64,000 bases of DNA from Winogradskyella forsetii (GTDB lineage Bacteria; Bacteroidota; Bacteroidia; Flavobacteriales; Flavobacteriaceae), in assembly GCF_013394595.1 (NCBI RefSeq), contig NZ_CP053348.1:1426001-1490000 (forward strand), read 5' to 3'. Below, piece after piece: positions 34,814-44,473 of the stretch (its first letter is position 1; the number at the start of each line of letters is the position of its first letter). A model generated the notes under the pieces. That model did not search any database. It was not told where the DNA came from and saw only the letters and a list, made by a program, of their open reading frames with translations. The position numbers and the translations under genes are program-made.

Positions 34814-36943
34814 TTAAAGATTGACGCGTTTACCTTTAGGGAATTTTACCGAGTACGAATGCTCAACTTTATCAGTGTCTCCAGATTTTAAGTTTATTTT
34901 CCATTTTAAAATGCCCTTGTCTTCATCGTAAACGGAACTTCCTGTTTCAATATCATCAATCTTAATAGCTTTATTCTGACTTTTTGGAATACGATCTAAA
35001 ACCGTTAATTGAATCGCTGCTTGTTTGTTGTTTTTAATTTCAATCTCAAAAGCCTTATTAATGACCTTATTACTGCCAATGAATGTGGTTTTCTTAAAAT
35101 CATTAAGTTGTGTGCGTTTCACAACAATATTTGGATCTACACCAAGTGAAACCGTTAGACTATCTGTTGTAGCAGATGGATTAATGTTGGTTTTACCTGA
35201 ATAGCTTCCTTCAAAATACACATTGGCTTCCGCAGGTAATAAGTTATATTGTTCCCAATTGCCAATTTTTGCGGTTAGGAACACATTTTCGTTTAATACA
35301 GGCGCAGCAAAATAATTATAGGTTGCTGGCACGCTGAATTTATCGATTTCAATAACTGTGATATCTCCATCAGAAGGAATGTTATATTTTTTGTCTATTT
35401 TGAAGTTTGTGTTTGTGATTCCTGTTTCGACACTAATGCCTAATTTATTCATTGCACTTTCAGAATTATCTTTTAATGTTATTAAGACTGCCCCATTAGC
35501 CGCACGATTTCCATATAGCGTGGTCGCTGATACATCCTTAAGCACTTCCATAGATTCAATATCTGATGGGTCTATAGTTTCCAAGGTATTTCTTTCTGCA
35601 GGAATACCATTTACAACGAAAAGGGGAATAGAATTTTCGTTCATAGAACTAAACCCTCTAATACGAATATCCGTATTTGTACTTGGTTGCCCTGATCTAG
35701 AAATCACATTTAACCCAGAAACTTCGCCTTTCAATGCTTCAGTAATTTTACTATAACCTGTAACTACAACTTCGTCCAAATTATTATAATTATCTAATTC
35801 CACATTCATAATACTAGAATGAATTGGTAATTCTTCAGTTTTCATACCAACATAAGAATACACTAAAGCGTTTCCTGAACTTGTTTTTAAATTATATCTA
35901 CCATCAAAATCGGTTTGTGTACCATTAGAAGTTCCTTTCTCAATTACAGTAGCTCCAGGAATTGGTAAACCATCATTGGCAGAAGTTACAACTCCAGTTA
36001 CCGTTTTTACCAAAGGGTTATACTTATAATTATAACTCCTTGTAGCACGTTGCGATTGGTAATTACTATAAGCGCTTATAAAATTTAAGTATTTTGGGTT
36101 TACCGTGGGTTTTTCGTTATTGGTGTTTGGGTCACTAGTGGATAGCACTAAATCCACATCTTTCCAATCGCAACCAGAATTTTGGAATACATGTGCCTTA
36201 TATTCTAGATTTATAGGACTATTGATTTTCTCTGCTTTTAAATCGTAAATAGGGAACCATCCCGCATTTTTAATATTATACTTTATTTTTAAGTCTAATG
36301 TAGTTGCCACGTCACTATTCAATTTTAATTTAATTTCTCCAGTTTGTACTCTTTCTTCTACATTAAATTCGGCCAATTGTTTTTTGATGTCGGTTTGCCG
36401 TACTTCATAATGTTCAATTTCTGAATTTGATTTGTTGATTGCCACTTTCAATTCTGTAATACGAGTTCTGTAATACGAGGCGAAGGTTTTTAATTTTTCT
36501 AAACTGACAACTGTAGTTTCGTTACCTAGGTGTTTATTGCTTTGAATCAGACTTAATTCCTCGTTGTACCCAGAAATTAAATCGTATTGATATTGAATTT
36601 TGTCTTCAAGAGTTTTTAATTCTGTTTGTAATGTTGGAATTGAATCGCTTGGTTTTTGTTTCGATAAGTAATTGATTCCATAATTAATGGAAAGAATGGA
36701 AGCATCCTTTAGTCCCGAGATTTGAATACTGCTTTCTTCAATTTGTGGAGATAAGCCAATAAAGGTAATTTCGGATTTCCCTGAGTTGAGCTGGAATGTG
36801 GATTCGCGGTTTATTTCTGCACCATCTAAATACACCTTAACAGCTGTGATTTCACTTGACTGCTGAAAAGCATTGGCAAAATTAATAAGCAATATAAAAA
36901 GTAGTAAATGAAAGATTTTGAAAAATTTTAGTTGGATCGTCAT
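34814..36943 (-). CDS. MuiA-like DUF4139 protein with inserted TonB plug
   Basis: A 709-residue protein. After a signal peptide come a DUF4140-like N-terminal domain (about 30-110, VKVYLDGAEINRESTF), a coiled coil (about 105-190), and the start of DUF4139 (about 205-310, KYNIKNAGWFPIYDLKA). Then a carboxypeptidase-regulatory-like domain (about 325-385, VTSANDGLPIPGATV) and a TonB-receptor plug domain (about 390-505, EALKGEVSGLNV and GFSSMNENSIPLFVVNGIP), after which DUF4139 resumes (about 510-709). There is no beta barrel, so this is not a transporter. The plug inside DUF4139 is odd and probably mediates complex formation at the cell envelope. Confidence 0.82.
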   Translation of the reverse strand: MTIQLKFFKIFHLLLFILLINFANAFQQSSEITAVKVYLDGAEINRESTFQLNSGKSEITFIGLSPQIEESSIQISGLKDASILSINYGINYLSKQKPSDSIPTLQTELKTLEDKIQYQYDLISGYNEELSLIQSNKHLGNETTVVSLEKLKTFASYYRTRITELKVAINKSNSEIEHYEVRQTDIKKQLAEFNVEERVQTGEIKLKLNSDVATTLDLKIKYNIKNAGWFPIYDLKAEKINSPINLEYKAHVFQNSGCDWKDVDLVLSTSDPNTNNEKPTVNPKYLNFISAYSNYQSQRATRSYNYKYNPLVKTVTGVVTSANDGLPIPGATVIEKGTSNGTQTDFDGRYNLKTSSGNALVYSYVGMKTEELPIHSSIMNVELDNYNNLDEVVVTGYSKITEALKGEVSGLNVISRSGQPSTNTDIRIRGFSSMNENSIPLFVVNGIPAERNTLETIDPSDIESMEVLKDVSATTLYGNRAANGAVLITLKDNSESAMNKLGISVETGITNTNFKIDKKYNIPSDGDITVIEIDKFSVPATYNYFAAPVLNENVFLTAKIGNWEQYNLLPAEANVYFEGSYSGKTNINPSATTDSLTVSLGVDPNIVVKRTQLNDFKKTTFIGSNKVINKAFEIEIKNNKQAAIQLTVLDRIPKSQNKAIKIDDIETGSSVYDEDKGILKWKINLKSGDTDKVEHSYSVKFPKGKRVNL

Positions 36944-37441
36944 GGTTATTGAGTTTAGTTATTTCTCAAAAATATAATGACAGATGAACTATGTAAAGTA
37001 TGAATGAGTGTAGTAGGCGATGTCAGTAGTAAACGCCATATTTTGATTAGTTATGAAGGATATATGATTTATTATTCAAATGAATTTATAAAAATATATG
37101 GGTTAACATTATTATAAAATTAGTGTTATTCGCCTCCGAAATTTGACAAGTAAGATATTTTACCATAGTGTAATTGATAGACATAATTTGCACTTTTAAA
37201 ACCGAAATCAATTTAATGTGTAATTATATCGAGTATTTTAGGTAAAACTTAAACCTGACCATATATTTATAAAAACAAAACGATGTGCTATTAACCAATT
37301 CGCTATTTTCCCTCATTATAATTGAATTGAGATTACAATTTTTGTTTTAAATTAAATTAGTTTTAAGTAAGTTGTTAAATTAAAAAAGCCCTTTTCATTG
37401 GTTGTGAACGGGCTTTTTTTCATTTATATTAAGATATTATA
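36944..37441. other. ~500-base A+T-rich gap
   Basis: No gene on either strand. The right end carries the terminator at 37382-37420; the left end is the leader of the minus-strand MuiA-like gene. Nothing else supportable. Confidence 0.4.
37382..37420 (-). terminator. Terminator of the DCC-family gene
   Basis: AAAAAGCCC and GGGCTTTTT pair around a TTTTCA..TGAA extension; A-run and T-run on the two sides make it usable in both directions. It lies downstream of the minus-strand gene ending at 37442. Confidence 0.7.
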
Positions 37442-37861
37442 CTAGTCCATAAACTTGGCTTTTAATTCCGGAGTCGGGATCATACACGATTCTTTTTTAC
37501 CATACCATTTATAGCGGTTCTTCGCAATATAATTATAAACCCAATTTCTGATAAAAGTGGGTACAATTAAAAAAATAGACAAAAAATTGGTCGGAAACCC
37601 AAGATGACTTGCTACTAGTAATGCCGCAGTGGATTTATGGGATAATTTACCCTTTTCAGGATTATAGAGTAATATCGAATCTGTTTTCTCAGTATCAATA
37701 ATAAATTTTTTAATGATGTCTTTTCCAATATCACTTTGTAAAGGGGCAAACAAGAATTTGTCTTTTTTATCTCGTTTGATCACAAACAAAACACTAGCGT
37801 TGCATAGATTGCAGACTCCATCAAAAAGAATTAATTGTTTGTTATTTGGAATTTCTGTCAT
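37442..37861 (-). CDS. DCC-family thiol-disulfide oxidoreductase (DUF393)
   Basis: A 139-residue thioredoxin-fold protein with the DUF393 signature LILFDGVCNLCNASVLFV (DxxCxxC, the family's name-giving motif) and the C-terminal YNYIAKNRYKWYGKKESC. Redox function is presumed from the family. Follows the mutS2-like gene in reverse order, 67 bases away from it, both on the minus strand. Confidence 0.85.
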   Translation of the reverse strand: MTEIPNNKQLILFDGVCNLCNASVLFVIKRDKKDKFLFAPLQSDIGKDIIKKFIIDTEKTDSILLYNPEKGKLSHKSTAALLVASHLGFPTNFLSIFLIVPTFIRNWVYNYIAKNRYKWYGKKESCMIPTPELKAKFMD

Positions 37862-37928
37862 TTTTTATGTAATCTTAATCTTAATCATTTAATTCGTCTT
37901 ATCTGAACTCTGAAAACTGCTATCTACT

Positions 37929-40100
37929 TTACTTCTTAGCGGCTTCGACCAATTCCAATTGATCAAGGCTAACATTAGTTGTAAACATACCATAATTAAC
38001 GTTTGCTTTCTTTTTCTCGATAGAATCAATACTTCCAACAGCTCTGCCATCGTGCAATCTTACGCGGTCACCCACTTTTAAGATAGCTTTTGGTGGTTCA
38101 GGTTTTTCTTTTTTCTTTCTTTTCTCTTCTTTTTTCTTTTTACGAATGACTTCAACTTTTTTCTCCGCTTCTTGTTTGACTTGTCTTTCCTTATGTTTTT
38201 CGGCACGTTTTTGCTTGGCAGAAACCTTTTTGCGTTTCGAATTTTCGATTTGAACCAATCTGAATAATTCTGCCATCAACTCGCGCTTTTTCTTATCTTC
38301 AAAATATTTTTCTGAGATGTCATTGACCTTTTGACCTAAGTAAATTAAGCGCTGATTGGAATCATAGAGTTCTTGAAAACTTTCTAATTTTTTCTGAACC
38401 TTTGCGTTCACTTCTTCAAGTTTATCTGCTTCCGATAATTTTTTCTTTTCATTCTCTTTTAGCGAACGTTCGGTGCGTTCTAACTTGCTTCGTTCTTTCT
38501 GAAGTTTTGCAATAGTGGCATCAAAACGAACCTTACCTCGTTCGATCTTCTTTTTCGATTTGTTGATTAAACTATAAGGAATGCCATTTTTTTGAGCCAC
38601 TTCAAAAGTGAATGAACTTCCTGCTTGTCCAACGACTAACTTGTACATTGGTTCTAAAGTTTTTTCATTAAAAAGCATATTGGCGTTTTCAATATGCGGC
38701 AATTCATTCGCCAATAATTTTAAGTTAGAATAATGCGTAGTTATGATTCCGAAAGCTTCACGCTCGTAAAATACTTCTAAAAATGTTTCGGCTAAAGCAC
38801 CTCCCAATTCAGGATCACTTCCAGTTCCGAATTCATCGATTAAGAATAATGTCTTCTTATTGACTTTTCGTAAAAAATAATTCATCTGCTTCAAACGGTA
38901 ACTATAGGTGCTCAGATGGTTTTCAATGGATTGGTTATCGCCAATATCGCTCAAAATCCGATCAAACAAACAGACATAGCTGCGTTCATGTACAGGAATT
39001 AGCATACCACTTTGCAACATCACCTGAAGTAAACCAACCGTTTTGAGTGTGATGCTTTTTCCACCTGCATTGGGTCCAGAAATTACAATAATTCTGCTCT
39101 CTTTTTTTAAGCCAATGGTTTGCGGAAATGTTTGTTCTCCATTTTCTTTGTTGGTCAGATAGAGCAGCGGATGATAGGCATCTCGCAAGTGCATACTGCG
39201 TTCTTTAGAGAATTCTGGCAAAATGGCGTTCATGCTTTTGGCATATTTTGCTTTCGCCGAAATTAGATCTATGTTGGTTAAAAATTCTTGATAATCGTGA
39301 AGAAGTGGCAAGAACATACGTATGTAATTCGTTAGTTCTTTTAAAATTTTAATAACTTCTTCTTTTTCCTCGTACTCTAAATTGTTAAGTTCCCTGGTGT
39401 GTTGTAAGGTGGTTTCCGGTTCAATATAAACTATGCTTCCGGTTTTACTGCCACCCATAATGGCACCTTTTACTTTTCTGCGGTACATAGCTTTTACAGC
39501 AAGTACACGCTTGTTTTCTACAACAGATTCTCTAATATCATCTAAATAATCTAAGTTGTGATAGGTGTTTAGAGCTGAAGAGAAACTACTGTTTATCTTG
39601 CCTTTGAGTTGATTTATGGATTTACGCAACGTGGAAAGTAGAGGAGAGGCATCATCCTTAATATCGCCAAAACGATCTACAACAGCATCTACCTGTTCAA
39701 CAATGGAGGTATTGATTTCTATATGTTGACTAGATTGTAGTAGCTTAGGGTAATAGTCTTCAAATTTCTTCAAAAATTTTAAAATTGAATTTACGGTCAG
39801 TGACATACCGACGATCTTTTGAAAACTGGATACTTCGAGATAGGTGTTTTCAATTTTTAATAATTTCAATTCTTTGGTAATGGTTTCAAATCCATGGTTC
39901 GGGATTCTGTTGTCGTTTTCAAAGGATGATAAGTATTCATTGACATAGTCAAGTTCGCGCATTAATTGTTCTTCCTCTTTAAATGGAAGAACAGCCAATA
40001 CGGCTTCTTTTCCTAAAGCTGTAAGTGTATGTGCGCTAATTTGGTCTAAAACCGTAAAAAATTCGAGATCTTTTAAGGTTTTTTCATGAATGTTTATCAT
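37929..40100 (-). CDS. MutS2-like ATPase lacking an Smr domain
   Basis: A 723-residue MutS-family protein: helical clamp and lever region (about 1-310), MutS ATPase domain (about 315-510) with Walker A ISGPNAGGKSITLKTVGL and the Walker B region FLIDEFGTGSDPELG, then a long Lys/Glu-rich coiled coil (about 510-660). The C-terminus is a KOW/SH3-like module (VGDRVRLHDGRAVGSIDSI) instead of the Smr endonuclease domain that ends canonical MutS2. MutS2 proteins act on recombination intermediates and stalled ribosomes; without Smr a direct nuclease role is unlikely. Confidence 0.85.
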   Translation of the reverse strand: MINIHEKTLKDLEFFTVLDQISAHTLTALGKEAVLAVLPFKEEEQLMRELDYVNEYLSSFENDNRIPNHGFETITKELKLLKIENTYLEVSSFQKIVGMSLTVNSILKFLKKFEDYYPKLLQSSQHIEINTSIVEQVDAVVDRFGDIKDDASPLLSTLRKSINQLKGKINSSFSSALNTYHNLDYLDDIRESVVENKRVLAVKAMYRRKVKGAIMGGSKTGSIVYIEPETTLQHTRELNNLEYEEKEEVIKILKELTNYIRMFLPLLHDYQEFLTNIDLISAKAKYAKSMNAILPEFSKERSMHLRDAYHPLLYLTNKENGEQTFPQTIGLKKESRIIVISGPNAGGKSITLKTVGLLQVMLQSGMLIPVHERSYVCLFDRILSDIGDNQSIENHLSTYSYRLKQMNYFLRKVNKKTLFLIDEFGTGSDPELGGALAETFLEVFYEREAFGIITTHYSNLKLLANELPHIENANMLFNEKTLEPMYKLVVGQAGSSFTFEVAQKNGIPYSLINKSKKKIERGKVRFDATIAKLQKERSKLERTERSLKENEKKKLSEADKLEEVNAKVQKKLESFQELYDSNQRLIYLGQKVNDISEKYFEDKKKRELMAELFRLVQIENSKRKKVSAKQKRAEKHKERQVKQEAEKKVEVIRKKKKEEKRKKKEKPEPPKAILKVGDRVRLHDGRAVGSIDSIEKKKANVNYGMFTTNVSLDQLELVEAAKK

Positions 40101-40148
40101 GTACTATTGTAAGTTTTTAGAAATGCAAATTTAGGATATTATGGACTA

Positions 40149-41642
40149 TTATAAGTATGAAGACACCGCTAATACTGTTAAGGTTACAATAATTAAAAGT
40201 ATAAATAATGGCATTATAAATTTTAACCATTTGCTAAAATTAATCTTCGCCACAGCAAGAGATGCTAAAATTAACCCAGTTGGATTTATAAGATAGAAAA
40301 GTCCTAATCCATATTGATAAGTATTAACAACGACTTCACGACCTACTCCGACTGTATCTGCCAAGGGCGCCATTATGGGCATCGTTAAAACAGCCATTCC
40401 TGAAGAACTGGGAATAAAAAATGATAATCCAGAATAAATCATGGTCATTGAACCCGCAAAAACCCCTTTATTCATACCTGTGGTAATATCGCTAGCGTAA
40501 TACAATAAAGTGTCGCTTATTAAACCATCGGTCATTAAAACAGTAACACCTCTTGCTATTCCTATGATTAGCGCTACACCTAACAGGTCTCCTGCGCCTT
40601 TCACAAAAGTTTCAATAAATTCGGCTTCACTGATTTGAATAATAAATCCAATAAGTATAGCTCCAACCAAGAAAACAGTCGTCATTTCTATAAACCACCA
40701 ATCGAGCATTGAAACACCGATAATCATAAGGATAAATGAGCATGTAAAAATAAATAAGGCGAGTTTTAATCGCCAGTTAAAATTAATATTAGAGCTATCT
40801 TTTAGAGCAAATAATTCTGCAATTTCATGTCTTTGATCAAAGATCAAGGATTTTGTCGGATCGTTTTTAACACGTTTGGCATAGCGCATAATATAAATCA
40901 CGGTTATGGATAAACATAAAAGCAACATAAAAATACGACCGTACAAACCGGTTGTCCAACTGATACCAGCCGCATCACTTGCAATAATGGTAGAGAATGG
41001 ATTTATGGTGGAACACATGGTACCAATCGCTGACCCTAAGAAAATACTGGCCACACCAACCATAGCATCATATTCAGCGGCTAAAAAAACAGGAATTAAA
41101 ATAGGGAAGAAGGCAATGGTTTCTTCTGCAAAACCGAAGGTGGTACCACCTAAAGCAACCAAAGAAGTTACAAGAACTATCAGTAAGGATTCTCTACCTT
41201 TTAATACCGTTGCTAATTGTCCTATGGCAGCATCAAAAGCACCAGATTTGTTTAAAACGCCAATTAAACCGCCAATGATTAATACTAGAAAAATGATATC
41301 TGCAGCCTCAATAATACCTTTAATTGGAGAAGTTATAAAATCGAAAAAATTTTGTGGTTTAGCGTCTAGTTTATTGTAAGTTCCAGGAATATTAATGGGT
41401 TTGTATATATCTCCATTGGTAAACTTTTCTATAGGTATATTAATATTCAAATCATCTAGAGACACTTGAGAAGCATCAAGGCTTATTTCTTTATCTAGAC
41501 TTAAACGTGTAAATTTGTCCGTTGCAGAATCATAACTTAAAGTATCATATTTTCCTGCTGGAATAAACCAAGTTAAAAGTGTTACTAAACCTGCAATAAT
41601 GAATAATATAGTTTGTGCAGAAGGGAATTTTAGATTTTTCAT
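40149..41642 (-). CDS. YfcC-family membrane transporter
   Basis: A 497-residue integral membrane protein with about 12 TM helices. The N-terminus KFPSAQTILFIIAGLVTLLTWFIPAG is typical of YfcC/DcuC-related (UIT3) carriers. It continues with an extracytoplasmic loop (about 30-95) and the TM region around FGFAEETIAFFPIL and SPGFMIYSGLS-like hairpins (FIPSSSGMAVLTMPIMAPL). Substrate class (C4-dicarboxylates, or basic amino acids as in arginine/ornithine antiporters) cannot be resolved. It ends 49 bases upstream of the mutS2-like gene. Confidence 0.8.
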   Translation of the reverse strand: MKNLKFPSAQTILFIIAGLVTLLTWFIPAGKYDTLSYDSATDKFTRLSLDKEISLDASQVSLDDLNINIPIEKFTNGDIYKPINIPGTYNKLDAKPQNFFDFITSPIKGIIEAADIIFLVLIIGGLIGVLNKSGAFDAAIGQLATVLKGRESLLIVLVTSLVALGGTTFGFAEETIAFFPILIPVFLAAEYDAMVGVASIFLGSAIGTMCSTINPFSTIIASDAAGISWTTGLYGRIFMLLLCLSITVIYIMRYAKRVKNDPTKSLIFDQRHEIAELFALKDSSNINFNWRLKLALFIFTCSFILMIIGVSMLDWWFIEMTTVFLVGAILIGFIIQISEAEFIETFVKGAGDLLGVALIIGIARGVTVLMTDGLISDTLLYYASDITTGMNKGVFAGSMTMIYSGLSFFIPSSSGMAVLTMPIMAPLADTVGVGREVVVNTYQYGLGLFYLINPTGLILASLAVAKINFSKWLKFIMPLFILLIIVTLTVLAVSSYL

Positions 41643-41698
41643 TATGAATAGTTTATCTGTAAATTTAAGTCTTAATCCTAAATAATCTGTTTGAAAAC

Positions 41699-42373
41699 AT
41701 GAATGTAAATATAGACCAAAGCTGGAAAAAATATCTCAATCCTGAATTTGAAAAACCTTATTTTAAAGATTTGGTAGCTTTTGTAAAAGCTGAATATCAA
41801 AATCATACCTGCTTCCCAAAGGGATCTGATATTTTTAATGCCTTTAACTACTGTACTTTTGATGATGTTAAAGTCGTCATTATTGGTCAAGATCCCTATC
41901 ATGGAATTGGTCAGGCAAATGGTTTGTGTTTTTCTGTTAGTGATGGTATTTCGCATCCGCCGTCCTTAATTAATATATTCAAAGAGATTGAAAAAGACCT
42001 TAATATCCCTTATCCTAAAGGTGGGAACCTAATGCCGTGGGCAGCACAAGGTGTATTGCTATTAAACGCCACTTTAACCGTAAGAGCGCATAATGCTGGA
42101 AGCCATCAGAATAAGGGTTGGGAGCAATTTACCGATGCCGTAATTAAAACGATAAGTGCAGAAAAAAATAATGTTGTGTTTTTACTTTGGGGCGGATTTG
42201 CCAAAAAGAAAAAGAAATTAATTGATACGACTAAGCATATTGTATTGGAAAGTGGACATCCCTCTCCGTTAAGTGCCAATAGAGGCTATTGGTTTGGAAA
42301 TGGACATTTTAGTAAAACTAACTCCCAGTTGGAGCAAGTTGGCGAGCCTTCAATCGATTGGAAACTAGAGTAG
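41699..42373 (+). CDS. ung: Uracil-DNA glycosylase
   Basis: A 224-residue family 1 UDG that removes uracil from DNA in base excision repair. The catalytic water-activating loop IIGQDPYHGIGQANGLCF and the Leu intercalation/His loop ESGHPSPLSANRGYW are intact, with the Ung-type motif LLNATLTVRAHNAGSH. Length agrees with E. coli Ung (229). Divergent from the YfcC-family gene. A small minus-strand gene overlaps its 3' end by about 55 bases. Confidence 0.95.
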   Translation: MNVNIDQSWKKYLNPEFEKPYFKDLVAFVKAEYQNHTCFPKGSDIFNAFNYCTFDDVKVVIIGQDPYHGIGQANGLCFSVSDGISHPPSLINIFKEIEKDLNIPYPKGGNLMPWAAQGVLLLNATLTVRAHNAGSHQNKGWEQFTDAVIKTISAEKNNVVFLLWGGFAKKKKKLIDTTKHIVLESGHPSPLSANRGYWFGNGHFSKTNSQLEQVGEPSIDWKLE

Positions 42374-42521
42374 GCGTTTTTTCAGCTTTAAAGGATTCCG
42401 ATTTTATAGGATGAGGCAATCTATTATCCTCCTTTTTTGTCGTTTTGTTACAACTAAATATCAACAACAAGAAATTTATCGCAACTAAGAAAGATAAAAT
42501 CAGAGTTATTGTAAGAATCAT
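42318..42521 (-). CDS. Small membrane-anchored protein ending LAPTGS
   Basis: A 67-residue protein: one N-terminal TM helix (MILTITLILSFLVAINFLLLIF), a CNKTTKK stretch, a Pro-rich tail, and the C-terminus RLKARQLAPTGS. It overlaps the 3' end of ung on the opposite strand by 56 bases. I believe similar short proteins ending in APTGS sit next to ung in other Flavobacteriia, from memory; hence it is kept despite the overlap. Confidence 0.5.
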   Translation of the reverse strand: MILTITLILSFLVAINFLLLIFSCNKTTKKEDNRLPHPIKSESFKAEKTPTLVSNRLKARQLAPTGS

Positions 42522-42682
42522 ATTATTCTGTAGTGTTGTTAATTCTAAAAATTTTGTTAAATCAAATGTAAGAAAATTTTTTAGAATTTGAAAATTATGG
42601 CTAAAATGAGTTTGGTTGTAGCCAAAAATAGTCTCAAATTATATACATAAATCGCACAATCTCTATGTGTTAAACCATTTAT

Positions 42683-43543
42683 TTAACGTTTTACCTCATG
42701 TACTAATTCGGTATAATCCACTTTTTTCGGAATAATATTTAAGTCAAATAGTTGCTCTTGTACATTTGCTATGGTCTTTTTATCCATAACATTCTGAGAC
42801 CATTCAGTGAGTGACAACCACTCTTGTACATCTTCCAATTCTTGCTCATATCGATTTGCAATGGTTTTATCAATACTTGGTATGGATTTGAATTCCGCTG
42901 TAGTTTGGTTTACAATATCTAGAATAATTTTTAAGGTATCTTCATTATTTTCAATAAACTCATCACGAACGGCGATAACAAAACAGGGCCAAGGCGACGG
43001 ACAATTTGCAATACGTCTAAAAATACCATCATCAACGATTGGTTTGGTGGTGAATTTTTCCCACATAAAATAATCGGCTTTGTCCTCTGTTAAACCTCTT
43101 ATAGCACCATCTAAATTTTTTATGACTTCAAAATTGAGATCCTCTTGTAAATCCCAATCATTATTTTTTGCATTGATGTAAGCCATGAGATGCGAACCAG
43201 AACCGTATCTGCTAATTGCAGCTCGGCTTCCTTTTATATCTTCAATAGTTTTGAATTTTGAATCTGTTGCGACATGAATTCCCCAGATTAAAGGCGTTTC
43301 AACAAAAGTCTGTACAATTTTTGAAGGATTACCATCAATAATATCTTTTATGATTCCTTCAGTTAATATGACGGCCATATCAATTTCGCCAGAACGAAGC
43401 GCTTTATTCATTTCACCAGTTCCACCATGATAATCGTGCCACCTTAAATTGATGTCTTGATCTTTATATTCGCCATTTTTTAGTGTTAAATACCAGGCTA
43501 AATTGAAGTGTTCTGGTACGCCTCCTATGTTTACTTTTTTCAT
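42683..43543 (-). CDS. Cytoplasmic solute-binding-fold protein
   Basis: A 286-residue protein with the NMT1/SsuA-like periplasmic-binding-protein type II fold: KVNIGGVPEHFNLAWYLTLKNG at the start, EIDMAVILTEGIIKDI, then SRAAISRYGSGSHLMAYINA. It has no signal peptide and no transporter genes next to it, so it likely works in the cytoplasm, perhaps as a ligand-binding sensor or a degenerate enzyme. Stop lies 50 bases past a promoter-free gap. Confidence 0.7.
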   Translation of the reverse strand: MKKVNIGGVPEHFNLAWYLTLKNGEYKDQDINLRWHDYHGGTGEMNKALRSGEIDMAVILTEGIIKDIIDGNPSKIVQTFVETPLIWGIHVATDSKFKTIEDIKGSRAAISRYGSGSHLMAYINAKNNDWDLQEDLNFEVIKNLDGAIRGLTEDKADYFMWEKFTTKPIVDDGIFRRIANCPSPWPCFVIAVRDEFIENNEDTLKIILDIVNQTTAEFKSIPSIDKTIANRYEQELEDVQEWLSLTEWSQNVMDKKTIANVQEQLFDLNIIPKKVDYTELVHEVKR

Positions 43544-43600
43544 CCTATCCTAACCTTCCCAAAGAGAAGGAATTTTCAATTAATTTAGAATTCGTTTTAC

Positions 43601-44473
43601 TTAAATATTCACAATACGCTCCAAAGCATATAAAATCAATTTATCAACCGTTTTTTTGGGATCTTTACTAAAATCACCAGTCGCTCTATTGGCAATAATA
43701 GCATTAAGCGATAAGGCTTCGTGGCCTAATAACTTCGATAGGCCATAAATCACAGAGGTTTCCATTTCAAAGTTGGTAATTCTGAAGTCTTTATAGCTAA
43801 AGTTATCTAATTTTGAATTGAGACCTGCATCTTGCAATGGTAAACGCAACACACGACCTTGTGGCCCATAAAATCCTCCAGCAGTGCCTGTCATACCTTT
43901 AAAAATGCTATTTTCATCGAAGTATTTTTCAAGATATTTACTGTTATTGATAATTATAGGTCTTGCTTTATTTTTATCCCAATTGGTATGCTTAATGAAC
44001 TCGTCTTCAATTTCAGGATTAGAAATGCCATCAATCTGATAAAAATGCAACATGCCATTGATATCCAAAGCATGTGTGCTGATTAAAAATGCATCAACAG
44101 GAATATCTTTTTGCAAAGATCCAGAAGTGCCGATTCTAATAATGTTAAGACTGGATAATTCTGTTTTAACTTTCCGGGTTTTTAAATCGATATTGACTAA
44201 GGCATCCAATTCATTGAGAACAATATCGATATTATCTGGACCAATGCCTGTAGAGATAACCGTGATTCGCTTATCTTGATAATAGCCCGTTTGTGTTTTA
44301 AACTCACGTTTTTGTGTGCTAAATTCAATACTGTCAAAATGTTTCGTGATTTTCTCAACCCGATCTTGGTCACCCACAAAAATAATGGTGTCTGAAATAT
44401 CTTCTGGCTTCAGATTTAAATGATAAACACTTCCATCTGGATTTAATATCAGTTCTGAATCTTTAATTGCCAT
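43601..44473 (-). CDS. Uridine phosphorylase-like nucleoside phosphorylase
   Basis: A 290-residue PNP/UDP family enzyme that phosphorolyses nucleosides to base and ribose-1-phosphate. The family markers are present: IIFVGDQDRVEKITKHFDSI, the phosphate-binding region ISTGIGPDNIDIVLNEL, IRIGTSGSLQKDIPVDAFLI and the specificity block FEMETSVIYGLSKLLGHEAL with its conserved Glu-Met-Glu. The ATG overlaps the DUF1835 gene's end by 11 bases, so the two are translationally coupled. Confidence 0.88.
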   Translation of the reverse strand: MAIKDSELILNPDGSVYHLNLKPEDISDTIIFVGDQDRVEKITKHFDSIEFSTQKREFKTQTGYYQDKRITVISTGIGPDNIDIVLNELDALVNIDLKTRKVKTELSSLNIIRIGTSGSLQKDIPVDAFLISTHALDINGMLHFYQIDGISNPEIEDEFIKHTNWDKNKARPIIINNSKYLEKYFDENSIFKGMTGTAGGFYGPQGRVLRLPLQDAGLNSKLDNFSYKDFRITNFEMETSVIYGLSKLLGHEALSLNAIIANRATGDFSKDPKKTVDKLILYALERIVNI

